The notes under the pieces: generated by a model | The model's input: the letters and a program-made list of their open reading frames with translations, nothing else | What the model was told of the DNA's origin: nothing | Databases searched by the model: none | Made by a program: the position numbers and the translations under genes | Source: Lachnospiraceae bacterium | Lineage (GTDB): Bacteria > Bacillota > Clostridia > Lachnospirales > Lachnospiraceae | Reading direction: 5' to 3' | NCBI GenBank assembly: GCA_016286555.1 | Contig: JAEETA010000011.1 | Span: 21,978-85,977 of the forward strand | DNA length: 64,000 nucleotides | Shown here: one piece after another, positions 44,444 through 53,223 of the stretch | Layout: every line of letters starts with the position of its first letter | Numbering within the stretch: the stretch's first letter is position 1

Positions 44444-45392
44444 TGTCCGTATCCTCCGTATCGGATCCGTTCATGAAAAGCGGTTCCGCACTCTCTTTGC
44501 GATCAAACAGTGCATCCACATACTGCACGGGATCAAAACGCTCCAGATCGTCGATGGTCTCGCCAACGCCGATGTACTTTACGGGAACGCCCAGCTGCTG
44601 CTCAATGGCGATGGCGATGCCGCCCTTTGCTGTACCATCCATCTTGGTCAGAACGATACCGGTAAGGTTTGCTACTTCATTAAACTCTCTTGCCTGTAAA
44701 ATGGCGTTCTGTCCCGTGGTGCCGTCCAGCACCAGGAGATTCTCCCGCAAAACGCCTGGATATTCTCTGTCGATGATACGGTTCATCTTTCCCAGCTCAT
44801 CCATCAGGTTCTTTTTGTTGTGGAGTCTGCCGGCGGTATCGATGAGGAGCACGTCCACGCCTCTGGCTTTTGCTGCGGAAACAGCATCAAATACCACGCT
44901 TGCAGGATCAGCGCCGCCTTCGCTGGACACGATGGGCACATCCGCCCGCTTTGCCCAGACTTCCAGTTGCTCGGATGCAGCTGCGCGGAAGGTATCCGCT
45001 GCTGCGATCAGGACTTTCTTTCCGTCCGTTTTCAGCTTCCCTGCGATCTTGCCTACGGTGGTGGTCTTTCCCACGCCGTTGACGCCGATGAACATCAGTA
45101 TGGAAGGCTCCTCCGTAAAGGCATAGGCGTTCTCCGGAGTCTCCATCCGGTGGATGATGATATCCTTCAGAAGACCCCTGCAGTCCTCACATTTCTTAAA
45201 ATGATTGGACTTTACACGCTCCCGGAGTTCCTCCAGGATGCTCTCTGTGGCTTCCATGCCTACATCACCCATGATCAGGGTTTCTTCCAGTTCCTCGTAG
45301 AAGTCTTCCGTGATCTCATTAGCGGTAAAGACATTGGAAAAATTGTCTCTGGTCTTGGAAAGACCGGATTTTAATCTATCAAAGAAACTCAT
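44436..45392 (-). CDS. ftsY: Signal recognition particle receptor FtsY
   Basis: 318 residues. NG GTPase: P-loop FIGVNGVGKTTTVGKIAG, DTAGRLHNKKNLMDEL, TKMDGTAKGGIAIA. The N-terminal acidic A domain of E. coli FtsY is missing, as in many Gram-positives. It receives the Ffh-ribosome complex at the membrane. It lies downstream of smc after a 95-bp gap with only short inverted repeats. Confidence 0.96.
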   Translation of the reverse strand: MSFFDRLKSGLSKTRDNFSNVFTANEITEDFYEELEETLIMGDVGMEATESILEELRERVKSNHFKKCEDCRGLLKDIIIHRMETPENAYAFTEEPSILMFIGVNGVGKTTTVGKIAGKLKTDGKKVLIAAADTFRAAASEQLEVWAKRADVPIVSSEGGADPASVVFDAVSAAKARGVDVLLIDTAGRLHNKKNLMDELGKMNRIIDREYPGVLRENLLVLDGTTGQNAILQAREFNEVANLTGIVLTKMDGTAKGGIAIAIEQQLGVPVKYIGVGETIDDLERFDPVQYVDALFDRKESAEPLFMNGSDTEDTDNE

Positions 45393-45487
45393 TCTAATAC
45401 ACTTTCTTATAAGTCCGATTCTCTCATATAGACTCGCTGCGCTCCTATATATGCGTCGAACCAGCGAATACCATCACCTTCACGAGA

Positions 45488-48400
45488 TTAGTCGTCTAGC
45501 TGGTTCTCGATCATATTCACGCTTACCAGCGTGGAGATACCCTTCTCCTGCATGGTAATACCGTAGAGGCGGTCCACCTGCTCCATGGTTCCTCTCCTGT
45601 GGGTGATGACGATGAACTGGGTGTTCTTCGTCAGCTTGTGCAGATATTTTGCAAATCTGCCCACGTTGTTGTCGTCCAGAGCTGCCTCGATCTCGTCCAG
45701 GAGACAGAAGGGGCTGGGCTTTAAGTTCTGGATGGCAAAAAGCAGTGCGATGGCGGACAGTGCCTTCTCACCACCGGAGAGCTGCATCATGTTCTGCAGT
45801 TTCTTTCCGGGGGGCTGCGCACTGATCAAAATGCCGGTCTCCAGGATATCCTCACCGTCCAGCAGTTCCAGGGTTCCCTTACCGCCGCCGAAGAGCTCTT
45901 TGAATACCTTGTCGTATTCCTGATTGATCTGAGCAAATTTCTCGGAGAACTGCTTCCGCATTGCTTCATCCAGCTCTTCGATGATCTTCTCCAGGGTCTC
46001 GGCTGCAGCGATGAGGTCATCATGCTGGGTCTTCATGGTCTCGTAACGCTCGGAGAGTTCCTTGTACTCCTCGATGGCGTTGACGTTGACGTCGCCCAGC
46101 TTACGGATCTTGTCCTTCACCTCGCCGATGTCACGTTTCATTACCGTGAGATCCGTCATGGACTCGTCTCTGAGTCCCGCCGCATCCGTCAGGGTTATCT
46201 GGTACTCTTCCCACATGTAATTGATCAGGTTCTCGGAAGCACCCTCCGCCTGCTCTCTACGGGTGTTCAGACGATAGATTTCCTTATCCAGCGCATTCAT
46301 CTCATTGCTGAGCTTTTCTCTGTCGTCAAAGAAGCTCTTCTGCTTCTCCATGAGCGCTTCGCGCTGTGCCTGTTTTGCTTTCAGGTCGGACTGGCGCTGC
46401 TCCTGGTTGGTAAAGGATGCCTCGATGGTCTTTCCGATCTCCACGATCTGAGCTTCCTTCTCCTCGCAGGCCTTGGCGTTTCCCTCGATGGAGGCTGCCA
46501 GGGTCTCCAGTTCCTTATTACGATTATCGATCTCTTCCCGGATACGGTTCTTGTTCTCTTCCCGGAAAGCGACTGACTGTCTGGTCTTCTGAACTTCGAT
46601 CTTCCACTCGGAGACAGCGTTCAGTGCATCGGACTCTTTCTCCTGCAGCAGAGACAGTTCTTTGGTCTGGGCAGCCAGCTTCTTCTGGTTCTTCTCATCC
46701 AGGGCTTCACTTTCTTCCAGCTCTTTCTGAGAAGCCTCTCTGCCGGCCTGGATCTCACGGATCTTTTCTTCGATCTCCTCCTGCTCCGCTTTCAGGGACT
46801 TACGGTTGGAGGATTCCTCCTTCAGACGTTCCCGCTCCGCCTCCAGATTGATGCGGGCGGTGTTCTGACGAATGAAGGCATCCTGGATCACCATCTTTTG
46901 CTTTTCCAGCTCGGTGCGCTTGGAATTTCGCAGATCTCTGGTGATGAGGATCTCCTGGTTCAGATCCTCGGTCTCCTTCTTCAGGGCATCGCATTCCTTC
47001 TTCAGGTCATCGATCTCACGCTTCTTGCCCAGGAAGTTCATGGCATTTTTCACGGAACCGCCGCTGATGGCACCACCGGGCATCAGGAGTTCGCCCTCCA
47101 GAGTTACCATACGGATCGTGTAATTATATTTTCTTGCGATCTTGGTGGCCAGATCCACGTTCTCCACCACCACAAAGCGGCCCAGCAGGCTCTCGATGAT
47201 CTTCTCGTAAGCCTTGTCCACCTTCACCAGGGTATGAGCCAGGCCCAATACGCCCTTCTCATCCAGCACGTCCATGGCCTTCAGCTTCTGAGGATTGGTC
47301 ACAGCATCCATGGGCAGGAAGGTGGCACGACCGTGCTTGCCCTCCTTCAGAAAGGCGATGAGCTTCTTGGCAGTGTCCTCGTCCTTGGTGACGATGTTCT
47401 GGATGTTTCCTCCCAGAGCGGTCTCGATGGCGGTCTCGAACTTTTTGTCCACCTTCATGATGTCAGTCACAACACCCACGATGCCGGGGTATTTCTTGCG
47501 CTGCTCCATGACCTTCTTGACGCTCTGGCCGTAGCCTTCGTAAGCGTCTGCAATGTCGGACAAAGCCTCCAGACGGGAATGAACCTGATGGTACTGCTCC
47601 CGCTTGTCACGAAGCAGTGCATCTTTACTCGTCAGTTGCTCCCGCAGATCCTGGACTTCCTTATCCAGGGCCTTCTCCTGATCCGACAGCTTTGTCAGTT
47701 CTTCCGTAGCCTTTGCGAAGCTGTCCTCCAGAGCGGTGATGGTGTCCTCTCTGGCTTCCTCATCGGATTTTGCACGCAAAATACGGGAATTCAGCTCTGC
47801 CTTGCGGATCTCGATCTGCTCCATGGCAGAATCGTAGCTGCTGAGGGCGGACTTGATGGTGGAGCGCTTATCGATCTCGCTCATGACCTCCGCCTTACCG
47901 GCTTCGATCTTGTCGCCGAGAGCGGCCACCTCTTCCTGCACCTTCTTCAGGGCTTCTTCCCTGCGCTTCGCCTCATCCTCGATCTCCTGAGCTGCGGCGT
48001 CTGCATCCTTATTCTGTTCATTGATGGAATCCAGCTCGGCGCCGTATTTTTCCAGTTCCGTTTTCAGAGTCTCACGACGCTCCTCGAAATGTCTGGTGGA
48101 TTCCTGCGCAGAGCGGATCTGCTCCTTTAAGAGCTCGATCTGGCTCTCCAGCTTGCTTCTGGTGAGGTCCGTATCGGAAAGCGATGCTCTGGTCTCTTCG
48201 ATGGCCTGCTCCAGAGATGCGATTTTGTCCTGCATCTCGTCGTATTCCTTACGGACGGCATCAAAACGACCCTTGGCATTCTCCAGCTGCTCCGTGGCGA
48301 TGCCCAGCTTCTCGCTCAGCTCCTCCATGTTGCGCTTTAAACGGTCGTTCTCCAGTAGGAAAACGTTGATGTCCAGGGCTTTCAGTTCTTCCTTGTGCTT

Positions 48401-49048
48401 CAGGTAGATCTTGGCCTTTTCACTCTGGCGCTCCAGAGGACCCACCTGACGCTCCAGCTCTGCCAGAATGTCGTTGACACGGACCAGGTTGGTGCGCTCG
48501 TTCTCCAGACGCTTCTGAGCGGTCTGCTTACGGCGCTTATACTTCACGATACCGGCAGCCTCGTCGAAGAGCTCTCTGCGCTCCTCGGGCTTACCGCTCA
48601 GGATCTGGTCGATCTGACCCTGTCCAATGATGGAATAGCCTTCCTTACCGATACCGGTGTCATAAAACAGCTCGTTGATGTCCTTCAGTCTGCAGGGGGT
48701 ACCGTTCAGCAGATACTCGCTCTCACCGGAGCGGTACAGTCTTCTGGCTACAGTCACCTCGTCGAAGGAAACTCCCAGCTGATGATCGGAATTGTCCAGA
48801 GTGATGGCCACATATGCGTAGCTCAGCGGCTTTCTGGTCTCGGTACCGGAGAAAATGACGTCCTGCATGGAACCGCCACGGAGCTGCTTTACGCTCTGCT
48901 CACCCAGCACCCAGCGAACCGCATCCGCAACGTTACTCTTACCGGAGCCGTTGGGGCCTACAATACCGGTAATACCGTTGTGAAACTGAAAATCGATCTT
49001 GTTGGCAAATGATTTGAATCCGTGGATCTCGATGCTCTTAAGAAACAT
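45488..49048 (-). CDS. smc: Chromosome partition protein SMC
   Basis: 1186 residues, full length. N-terminal Walker A GPNGSGKSNVADA (about residue 32), long coiled coils to about 500, a hinge domain (about 510-670, with GVVTDIMKV and GGAISGGSVKN), a second coiled coil, then signature LSGGEKALSAIALLFA and Walker B PFCLLDEIEAALDD. It condenses and segregates the chromosome with ScpAB, which are not in the window. The start overlaps rnc by 11 bp. Confidence 0.98.
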   Translation of the reverse strand: MFLKSIEIHGFKSFANKIDFQFHNGITGIVGPNGSGKSNVADAVRWVLGEQSVKQLRGGSMQDVIFSGTETRKPLSYAYVAITLDNSDHQLGVSFDEVTVARRLYRSGESEYLLNGTPCRLKDINELFYDTGIGKEGYSIIGQGQIDQILSGKPEERRELFDEAAGIVKYKRRKQTAQKRLENERTNLVRVNDILAELERQVGPLERQSEKAKIYLKHKEELKALDINVFLLENDRLKRNMEELSEKLGIATEQLENAKGRFDAVRKEYDEMQDKIASLEQAIEETRASLSDTDLTRSKLESQIELLKEQIRSAQESTRHFEERRETLKTELEKYGAELDSINEQNKDADAAAQEIEDEAKRREEALKKVQEEVAALGDKIEAGKAEVMSEIDKRSTIKSALSSYDSAMEQIEIRKAELNSRILRAKSDEEAREDTITALEDSFAKATEELTKLSDQEKALDKEVQDLREQLTSKDALLRDKREQYHQVHSRLEALSDIADAYEGYGQSVKKVMEQRKKYPGIVGVVTDIMKVDKKFETAIETALGGNIQNIVTKDEDTAKKLIAFLKEGKHGRATFLPMDAVTNPQKLKAMDVLDEKGVLGLAHTLVKVDKAYEKIIESLLGRFVVVENVDLATKIARKYNYTIRMVTLEGELLMPGGAISGGSVKNAMNFLGKKREIDDLKKECDALKKETEDLNQEILITRDLRNSKRTELEKQKMVIQDAFIRQNTARINLEAERERLKEESSNRKSLKAEQEEIEEKIREIQAGREASQKELEESEALDEKNQKKLAAQTKELSLLQEKESDALNAVSEWKIEVQKTRQSVAFREENKNRIREEIDNRNKELETLAASIEGNAKACEEKEAQIVEIGKTIEASFTNQEQRQSDLKAKQAQREALMEKQKSFFDDREKLSNEMNALDKEIYRLNTRREQAEGASENLINYMWEEYQITLTDAAGLRDESMTDLTVMKRDIGEVKDKIRKLGDVNVNAIEEYKELSERYETMKTQHDDLIAAAETLEKIIEELDEAMRKQFSEKFAQINQEYDKVFKELFGGGKGTLELLDGEDILETGILISAQPPGKKLQNMMQLSGGEKALSAIALLFAIQNLKPSPFCLLDEIEAALDDNNVGRFAKYLHKLTKNTQFIVITHRRGTMEQVDRLYGITMQEKGISTLVSVNMIENQLDD

Positions 49049-49736
49049 ATCCTCTATCCTTTAACAGGGCGATAGCAGCGCCGGCAGCTTCCTGCTGAGC
49101 GGCTTTCTTGCTGTGTCCCTCTCCCTCTCCGATCAGGTCTTCTTCCAGGTATACCCGGGCTTTGAACAGAATGTCGGTGCCTTCTCCGATAGACTCCACT
49201 TCGTAATGGAATTCTTTACGGATGACGCCCTGAATGATCTCCTGCAGCAGACTCTTATTGTCCTTTTTCATGACTTCGCCCTGCTGAGGACGCAAAATGA
49301 TCTCAGCAACATATTGCCTGGAAGGTTCCATACCTCCGTCCAGGTATATGGCACCCAGAATAGCCTCCATTACATCGGAAATGATACTGTCACGTTCTCT
49401 GCCGCCGGTGTTTTCCTCACCCTTACCCAGACGGATAAACTCATTGATCCCTTTCTGCCTGGAGCAAAAAGCAAGCGCAGATTCACAGACCAGGCTTGCT
49501 CTGGTCTTGGTCAATGCGCCTTCGTTCAGTTTCGGGCAATTCCGGAACAGATACTCGGAAGAAAACATTTCCAGGATAGCGTCTCCCAGAAACTCCAGCC
49601 GCTCATAATTTCCTACCCTGTTCACCTTCTGCTCATTGTCAAAAGAGGTGTGGGTCAGAGCCTGCAGGAGCAGTTCTTCCTGTTGAAACCGGTATCCTAT
49701 GATCTCCTGCAGTTTCGAGATGTCGGTATTATGCAT
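49038..49736 (-). CDS. rnc: Ribonuclease III
   Basis: 232 residues. Catalytic signature ERLEFLGDAILEM and later ISDVMEAILGAIYLDGG provide the metal-binding acids. The C-terminal double-stranded-RNA-binding domain ends GEGHSKKAAQQEAAGAAIALL. It processes rRNA precursors and structured mRNA. The leader holds several palindromes (49752-49833). Smc is translated from an overlapping start. Confidence 0.97.
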   Translation of the reverse strand: MHNTDISKLQEIIGYRFQQEELLLQALTHTSFDNEQKVNRVGNYERLEFLGDAILEMFSSEYLFRNCPKLNEGALTKTRASLVCESALAFCSRQKGINEFIRLGKGEENTGGRERDSIISDVMEAILGAIYLDGGMEPSRQYVAEIILRPQQGEVMKKDNKSLLQEIIQGVIRKEFHYEVESIGEGTDILFKARVYLEEDLIGEGEGHSKKAAQQEAAGAAIALLKDRGYVS

Positions 49737-49751
49737 ATTTTTTCTCCAGTA

Positions 49752-49833
49752 AGCCGATCATCGGCTGGCGGGGGGACAATAGAATTCCTATCATTATGGC
49801 AGCCGCTCTGTCACATTGATAGAATCTCTATCA
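49752..49833. repeat. Palindromes in the rnc leader region
   Basis: AGCCGATCATCGGCT (49752-49766, 7-bp arms) and TGATAGAATCTCTATCA (49817-49833, 7-bp arms), with a related near-palindrome ATAGAATTCCTAT at 49779-49791. All lie between the acpP terminator and the rnc start. They could be operators or RNA stems; none is long enough for a confident RNase III site. Confidence 0.5.
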
Positions 49834-49842
49834 TAAAACAAA

Positions 49843-49878
49843 GGCATTCCCGAGAGACCACAGTCTTTCGGGAATACC
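49843..49878 (-). terminator. Terminator after acpP
   Basis: Minus strand: GGTATTCCCGA / TCGGGAATGCC stem (11 pairs, one G.U) with a further inner AAGAC/GTCT pairing, followed by TTTGTTTTATG. It separates lipid synthesis genes from rnc-smc. Confidence 0.85.
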
Positions 49879-49899
49879 CTGAAATGTCGGATCATTGCT

Positions 49900-50133
49900 T
49901 TATTTGTTCAATGCTTCCTTGATGAGCTCCACTGCCTGGCCGACGGTGGTGATGTTCTCAGCTGCATCTTCGGAAATCTTGATATCGAAATTGTCTTCAA
50001 TTCCCATGATGATCTGATAAACATCCAGGGAATCTGCACCGAGGTCATCGGTAAAAGTGGTGCCTTCGGTGATCTCCTCGGGGTCTACATTCAAAACCTC
50101 TGCAATAATACTTTTTAATTTCTCAAGTTCCAT
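49900..50133 (-). CDS. acpP: Acyl carrier protein
   Basis: 77 residues, acidic. The 4'-phosphopantetheine serine is in DLGADSLDVYQIIMGIED. The usual motif is DSLD-x-VE; Tyr-Gln replaces Val-Glu here, a mild variation. It carries fatty acyl chains for PlsX, encoded 83 bp upstream. Confidence 0.96.
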   Translation of the reverse strand: MELEKLKSIIAEVLNVDPEEITEGTTFTDDLGADSLDVYQIIMGIEDNFDIKISEDAAENITTVGQAVELIKEALNK

Positions 50134-50215
50134 TTTCTTTTCCTTTCATTTCACAAAATAGATGCGTCCATAGTATAGCAATTCATATGGAACGTTTCAA
50201 CCCAAAGGTTGCACC

Positions 50216-51232
50216 CTATTCTTCCGTAACCGTAATGCTTTCCCGGATGAAATCATTGATCCGCTCTTCCTTAAACTGGATGCACTGCAGAATGGAATTT
50301 CGGATGGAGATGGCCTTGCTGCTTCCGTGGGTCTTTACAACCAGGCCGTTGAGTCCAAGGAGCGGTGCGCCTCCGTGAGCTTCGGTGCTGAAGGACTTCA
50401 TGGTATTCTTCAGGGTAGGTTTGATGAGAGCGCCGCCGAGCTTTGCGGTAACGCCGCCCTTCATGATCTCCTCCTTCATGCGGGAGACCAGTGCACCGGC
50501 CACGCCTTCATACATCTTCAGGATCACATTTCCGGTAAAGGCCTCGCAGACCATGACATCCGCAACACCGTAAGGGAGGTCTCTGGCCTCCACGGAGCCG
50601 ATGAAATTGATCTCGGGAGTAGCCTTCAGCAGCGGGAAGGTTTCCTTCACTAGGGCATTGCCCTTCTCCTCCTCGGCACCGATGTTAACGATACCGACTC
50701 TGGGAGACTTGATCCCCAACACCTTTTCCATGTAAATGGAGCCCATCTTGGCAAACTGGACCAGCTGGGAGCTTCTGGCGTCCACATTGGCGCCACAGTC
50801 CAGCAGCAGTGCAGGGCCGTTCAGGGTAGGAATGAGGGGAGCCAGAGGAGGTCTCTCCACGCCCTTGATCCTGCCAACGATGACCTGGCCGCCAACGAGA
50901 ACGGCTCCGGTGGATCCGGCGGAAACCAGTGCGTCACACTGTCCTTCCTTTACCATATACATAGCCTTGACAATGGAGGAGTCCTTTTTGCGTCGAACAG
51001 CCATGACAGGCGGCTCTGCCGTTTCGATCACCTCGGAACAGTGTACGATCTCGATGCGCTCAGGATCATAAGAAAGGCCTTCAAGGGCTGCACGGATCTT
51101 ATCCTCCTGACCGCACAGAAATACCTTAACGCGCTTATCATCGTTTACTGCGTCCACAGCTCCTTTGACGATCTCGCCCGGTGCGTTGTCACCGCCCATA
51201 GCATCAACCGCAACAGTTACCAGTTCTGACAT
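50216..51232 (-). CDS. plsX: Phosphate acyltransferase PlsX
   Basis: 338 residues from the ATG at 51232, preceded by AGGGGG. Converts acyl-ACP to acyl phosphate for PlsY. VAVDAMGGDNAPGEIVKGAV at the N-terminus and LLDCGANVDARSSQLVQFA are diagnostic. It has its own promoter at 51265-51293, behind the rpmF terminator, and no fabD/fabG genes follow, unlike B. subtilis. Confidence 0.96.
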   Translation of the reverse strand: MSELVTVAVDAMGGDNAPGEIVKGAVDAVNDDKRVKVFLCGQEDKIRAALEGLSYDPERIEIVHCSEVIETAEPPVMAVRRKKDSSIVKAMYMVKEGQCDALVSAGSTGAVLVGGQVIVGRIKGVERPPLAPLIPTLNGPALLLDCGANVDARSSQLVQFAKMGSIYMEKVLGIKSPRVGIVNIGAEEEKGNALVKETFPLLKATPEINFIGSVEARDLPYGVADVMVCEAFTGNVILKMYEGVAGALVSRMKEEIMKGGVTAKLGGALIKPTLKNTMKSFSTEAHGGAPLLGLNGLVVKTHGSSKAISIRNSILQCIQFKEERINDFIRESITVTEE

Positions 51233-51264
51233 GGTTTTAACCCCCTGTGAATATCTCACAGAAA

Positions 51265-51293
51265 ACTATACTAGAGTGATTCTTAAAAATCAA
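51265..51293 (-). promoter_or_regulatory. Sigma-A promoter of plsX-acpP
   Basis: Minus-strand -35 TTGATT (51288-51293), 17-bp spacer, -10 TATAGT (51265-51270), right after the rpmF terminator T-tract. Confidence 0.7.
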
Positions 51294-51322
51294 CAAAAAA
51301 AGAAACCTCCCCATAGGGGAGG
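51294..51322 (-). terminator. Terminator after rpmF
   Basis: CCTCCCC / GGGGAGG 7-bp stem with a 3-nt loop, followed on the minus strand by TTTCTTTTTTTG. Confidence 0.92.
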
Positions 51323-51349
51323 CTTCGGTTGATCCGGATAGGCAGATGC

Positions 51350-51529
51350 TTACTCTGCGTCGATAACCTGCTTCTTGTTGTAAGAACCGCAGTTCTTGCA
51401 GACTCTGTGAGGCATCATCAGGGCACCGCACTTGCTGCACTTTACCAGAGTGGGAGCGCTCATTTTCCAGTTTGCTCTTCTCTGATCTCTTCTTCCCTTG
51501 GAAGATTTATTCTTAGGACAGATCGACAT
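51350..51529 (-). CDS. rpmF: 50S ribosomal protein L32
   Basis: 59 residues, read directly because it is very short. Starts MSICPKNKSSKGRRDQRRAN and contains the zinc pairs CSKCG and CKNCG, so this is the zinc-binding (C+) form. It begins 3 bp after the yceD stop, the classic yceD-rpmF pair, and ends before a strong terminator. Found across bacteria upstream of plsX. Confidence 0.95.
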   Translation of the reverse strand: MSICPKNKSSKGRRDQRRANWKMSAPTLVKCSKCGALMMPHRVCKNCGSYNKKQVIDAE

Positions 51530-51532
51530 AGC

Positions 51533-52087
51533 TTACACCTCCTTACTTTCCTTACTTTTCTCAAATATGTCTTTAATAGCTGCCATGCGGGGATCCGGCA
51601 CGAAGGTATCGCATCCGCAATCCTCCACATTGAGATTCCCTCCGCAGACAGGGCATAAACCCTTACAGTCATCCTTGCAGAGAATCTTCACAGGCCAGTT
51701 CAGCGAGATTTCATTATGCAAAAGCTCATCGCAGCAAAGCTCATAGCCATCCATGTACTCGGTGAGGCTCTCTCCGTCCTGCTCCGCTTCACCCTCGGGG
51801 GTCCACAGAGATGAATCCGGTGAGATCACATCGCGACTGATCCGGATGGGAATCGTAACCTGTGTTTCGGTGAGACACCGATCACAATGAGCTGTGAACA
51901 CAAGATCTACTTCTCCGGAGAGATGTAATTTGTTTCGTTCACTGCCCAGGGCCTTCAAGGTGATGCTGTTCCCGCTTACGAGGGAGCAGGTCTCGCTTCC
52001 GGTGGAAAACGTGCCGTTTTCCAGGGAAATCTCAGTACTTATTTCCTTGCCCGGGTTCTGAAAGCCTTCGGTTAAATTCCAGCGCAT
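51533..52087 (-). CDS. YceD-family (DUF177) protein
   Basis: 184 residues from the ATG at 52087 with AAGGAG upstream; an upstream in-frame start lies within the promoter. Central CDRCL and a cysteine-rich C-terminus (CKDDCKGLCPVCGGNLNVEDCGC) match DUF177, a family linked to 23S rRNA or L32 biogenesis in plants and E. coli. It is first gene of the unit reading yceD-rpmF, under a consensus promoter at 52134-52162. Confidence 0.9.
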   Translation of the reverse strand: MRWNLTEGFQNPGKEISTEISLENGTFSTGSETCSLVSGNSITLKALGSERNKLHLSGEVDLVFTAHCDRCLTETQVTIPIRISRDVISPDSSLWTPEGEAEQDGESLTEYMDGYELCCDELLHNEISLNWPVKILCKDDCKGLCPVCGGNLNVEDCGCDTFVPDPRMAAIKDIFEKSKESKEV

Positions 52088-52133
52088 ATCAGCTCCTTTG
52101 CCTAAAGAAACACGCAAAATCGCACATTGATGA

Positions 52134-52162
52134 ATTATATCTATACGGCATAAAAATGTCAA
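52134..52162 (-). promoter_or_regulatory. Consensus sigma-A promoter of yceD-rpmF
   Basis: Minus-strand -35 TTGACA (52157-52162), 17-bp spacer, -10 TATAAT (52134-52139). Both boxes and the spacing match consensus exactly, predicting strong expression with a leader of about 40 nt. Confidence 0.93.
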
Positions 52163-52208
52163 TAGGTATGGAGAAATTTACATAAAACAATTTAAAAGGA
52201 TTACTGAG

Positions 52209-52427
52209 GGGCGACCGCGGTCCATATATTCGTGTTCGGACACGCTTTCGCTTACGATTTTCCACGTAGCGGATGCTAAGCTCACATTTCGCATAAATGC
52301 GCATGTTCGCTAAGCACCGACGGGAAAATATAGTCCTCACACGGATTATGGCCCCGGTCGCCCACGATATCAATTCATAAGTGCGAACAAATAACAAAGA
52401 AAAGATAATATATGGACCACGGGAGCC
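52209..52427. repeat. Long nested hairpin with a competing third arm
   Basis: This fills most of the 416-bp gap between 52087 and 52504. Outer stem GGGCGACCG (52209-52217) / CGGTCGCCC (52355-52363), then CCATA / TATGG, CGTGT / ACACG (52231-52235 with 52339-52343), ATTTTCC / GGAAAAT, GCTAAGC twice (6 of 7 pairs), ACAT / ATGT and an apical CGCAT-AA-ATGCG. The segment 52219-52230 is also the exact complement of 52407-52418, and CGTGT has a local partner at 52240-52244. There is no coding potential. It could be a non-coding RNA or a mobile palindromic repeat. Confidence 0.65.
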
Positions 52428-52455
52428 GCGTTTAAGGAACTAATGAAATAAATAC

Positions 52456-52477
52456 AGCGGCACAGATCTGTGCCGCT
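52456..52477 (-). terminator. Palindromic terminator after the zinc-ribbon gene
   Basis: A perfect 22-nt palindrome, 11 bp per arm (AGCGGCACAGA / TCTGTGCCGCT), flanked by ACAG / CTGT, then a moderately T-rich minus-strand run (TGTATTTATTTC). Confidence 0.7.
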
Positions 52478-52503
52478 GCTGTAGTCAAATAATCAGCGTC
52501 AAA

Positions 52504-53055
52504 TTAGCGAAGGAATCCGAACTTGCAGATGATGTAGGGCTCTCTGGCCTTGCCCTGGCAGATCTGGAAGAAGGAAATGATCCTCAGAACGCTGATGATA
52601 CCGATGCAGACAAAAGCGGCGATGGGCGCGATCACGGTAAAGCACAGGACAGCGCCAATGATGATGACCAGGATGGTGCAGACCACATACTTCAGAGCCT
52701 GTCTGACGTGGAATGCGGCATAAGGGGAAGAATTGCCCGCAAGGAGTGCAAGGATGATCCCCATGGTGCCGAGCAGGTAAACGATCATCGCAATGACTTT
52801 GTTATCGGAAATATCCTTGGGGTCAAACTCCGCAGTGTGATCATAGGGATCGGGCTCGATATAAACGGGAGCCTGCTGATACACGGGTGCAGCTGCGGGA
52901 ATGGGCTGGGGCTGAGGTTCGGGAGCGGGCTGAGGAGTCGGCTCGGGAGCCTTGTTGTTCACATTTTCTTCCGCTTTTACCACCGTAGCACCGCAATTAG
53001 GGCAAAATGCGGAATTCTCGGGGATGGGGCTGCCGCAATTGATACAATTAGCCAT
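52504..53055 (-). CDS. Zinc-ribbon, proline-rich membrane protein
   Basis: 183 residues from the ATG at 53055 with AGGAGG upstream. N-terminal zinc ribbon CINCGSPIPENSAFCPNCG, a Pro/Gln-rich linker (about 35-75, PAPEPQPQPIPAAAP), a short polar part, then hydrophobic segments (about 95-115 and 130-165) resembling DUF4870-like membrane domains (AFHVRQALKYVV). Membrane-bound, function unknown. It has its own promoter (53141-53168) and terminator. Confidence 0.8.
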   Translation of the reverse strand: MANCINCGSPIPENSAFCPNCGATVVKAEENVNNKAPEPTPQPAPEPQPQPIPAAAPVYQQAPVYIEPDPYDHTAEFDPKDISDNKVIAMIVYLLGTMGIILALLAGNSSPYAAFHVRQALKYVVCTILVIIIGAVLCFTVIAPIAAFVCIGIISVLRIISFFQICQGKAREPYIICKFGFLR

Positions 53056-53140
53056 GATAAACCTCCTGAAATTAGCAAATGTTGTGTGTGGACTCTCGAC
53101 AGAGCTGGGATAAAGAAACTGCGAGCCGACCACCTCTTCT

Positions 53141-53168
53141 ATTTTACCACAAATACGCCAACTGTAAA
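53141..53168 (-). promoter_or_regulatory. Sigma-A promoter of the zinc-ribbon gene
   Basis: Minus-strand -35 TTTACA (53163-53168), 16-bp spacer, -10 TAAAAT (53141-53146). The -35 abuts the citrate synthase terminator. Confidence 0.7.
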
Positions 53169-53211
53169 GAAAACTATGACAGTCCCGTCACAGGGATCCG
53201 CCATAGTTTTC
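53169..53211 (-). terminator. Terminator after citrate synthase
   Basis: GAAAACTATG / CATAGTTTTC 10-bp outer stem with an inner TCCC/GGGA stem, followed on the minus strand by TTTACAG; it begins 13 bp past the stop codon. Confidence 0.78.
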
Positions 53212-53223
53212 CAAAGGTATTCA

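Noticed and set aside
45393..45487. ATATAG / CTATAT inverted repeat between ftsY and smc
   Set aside because: The stem is only 6 bp with a long loop and no T-tract; not distinguishable from chance.
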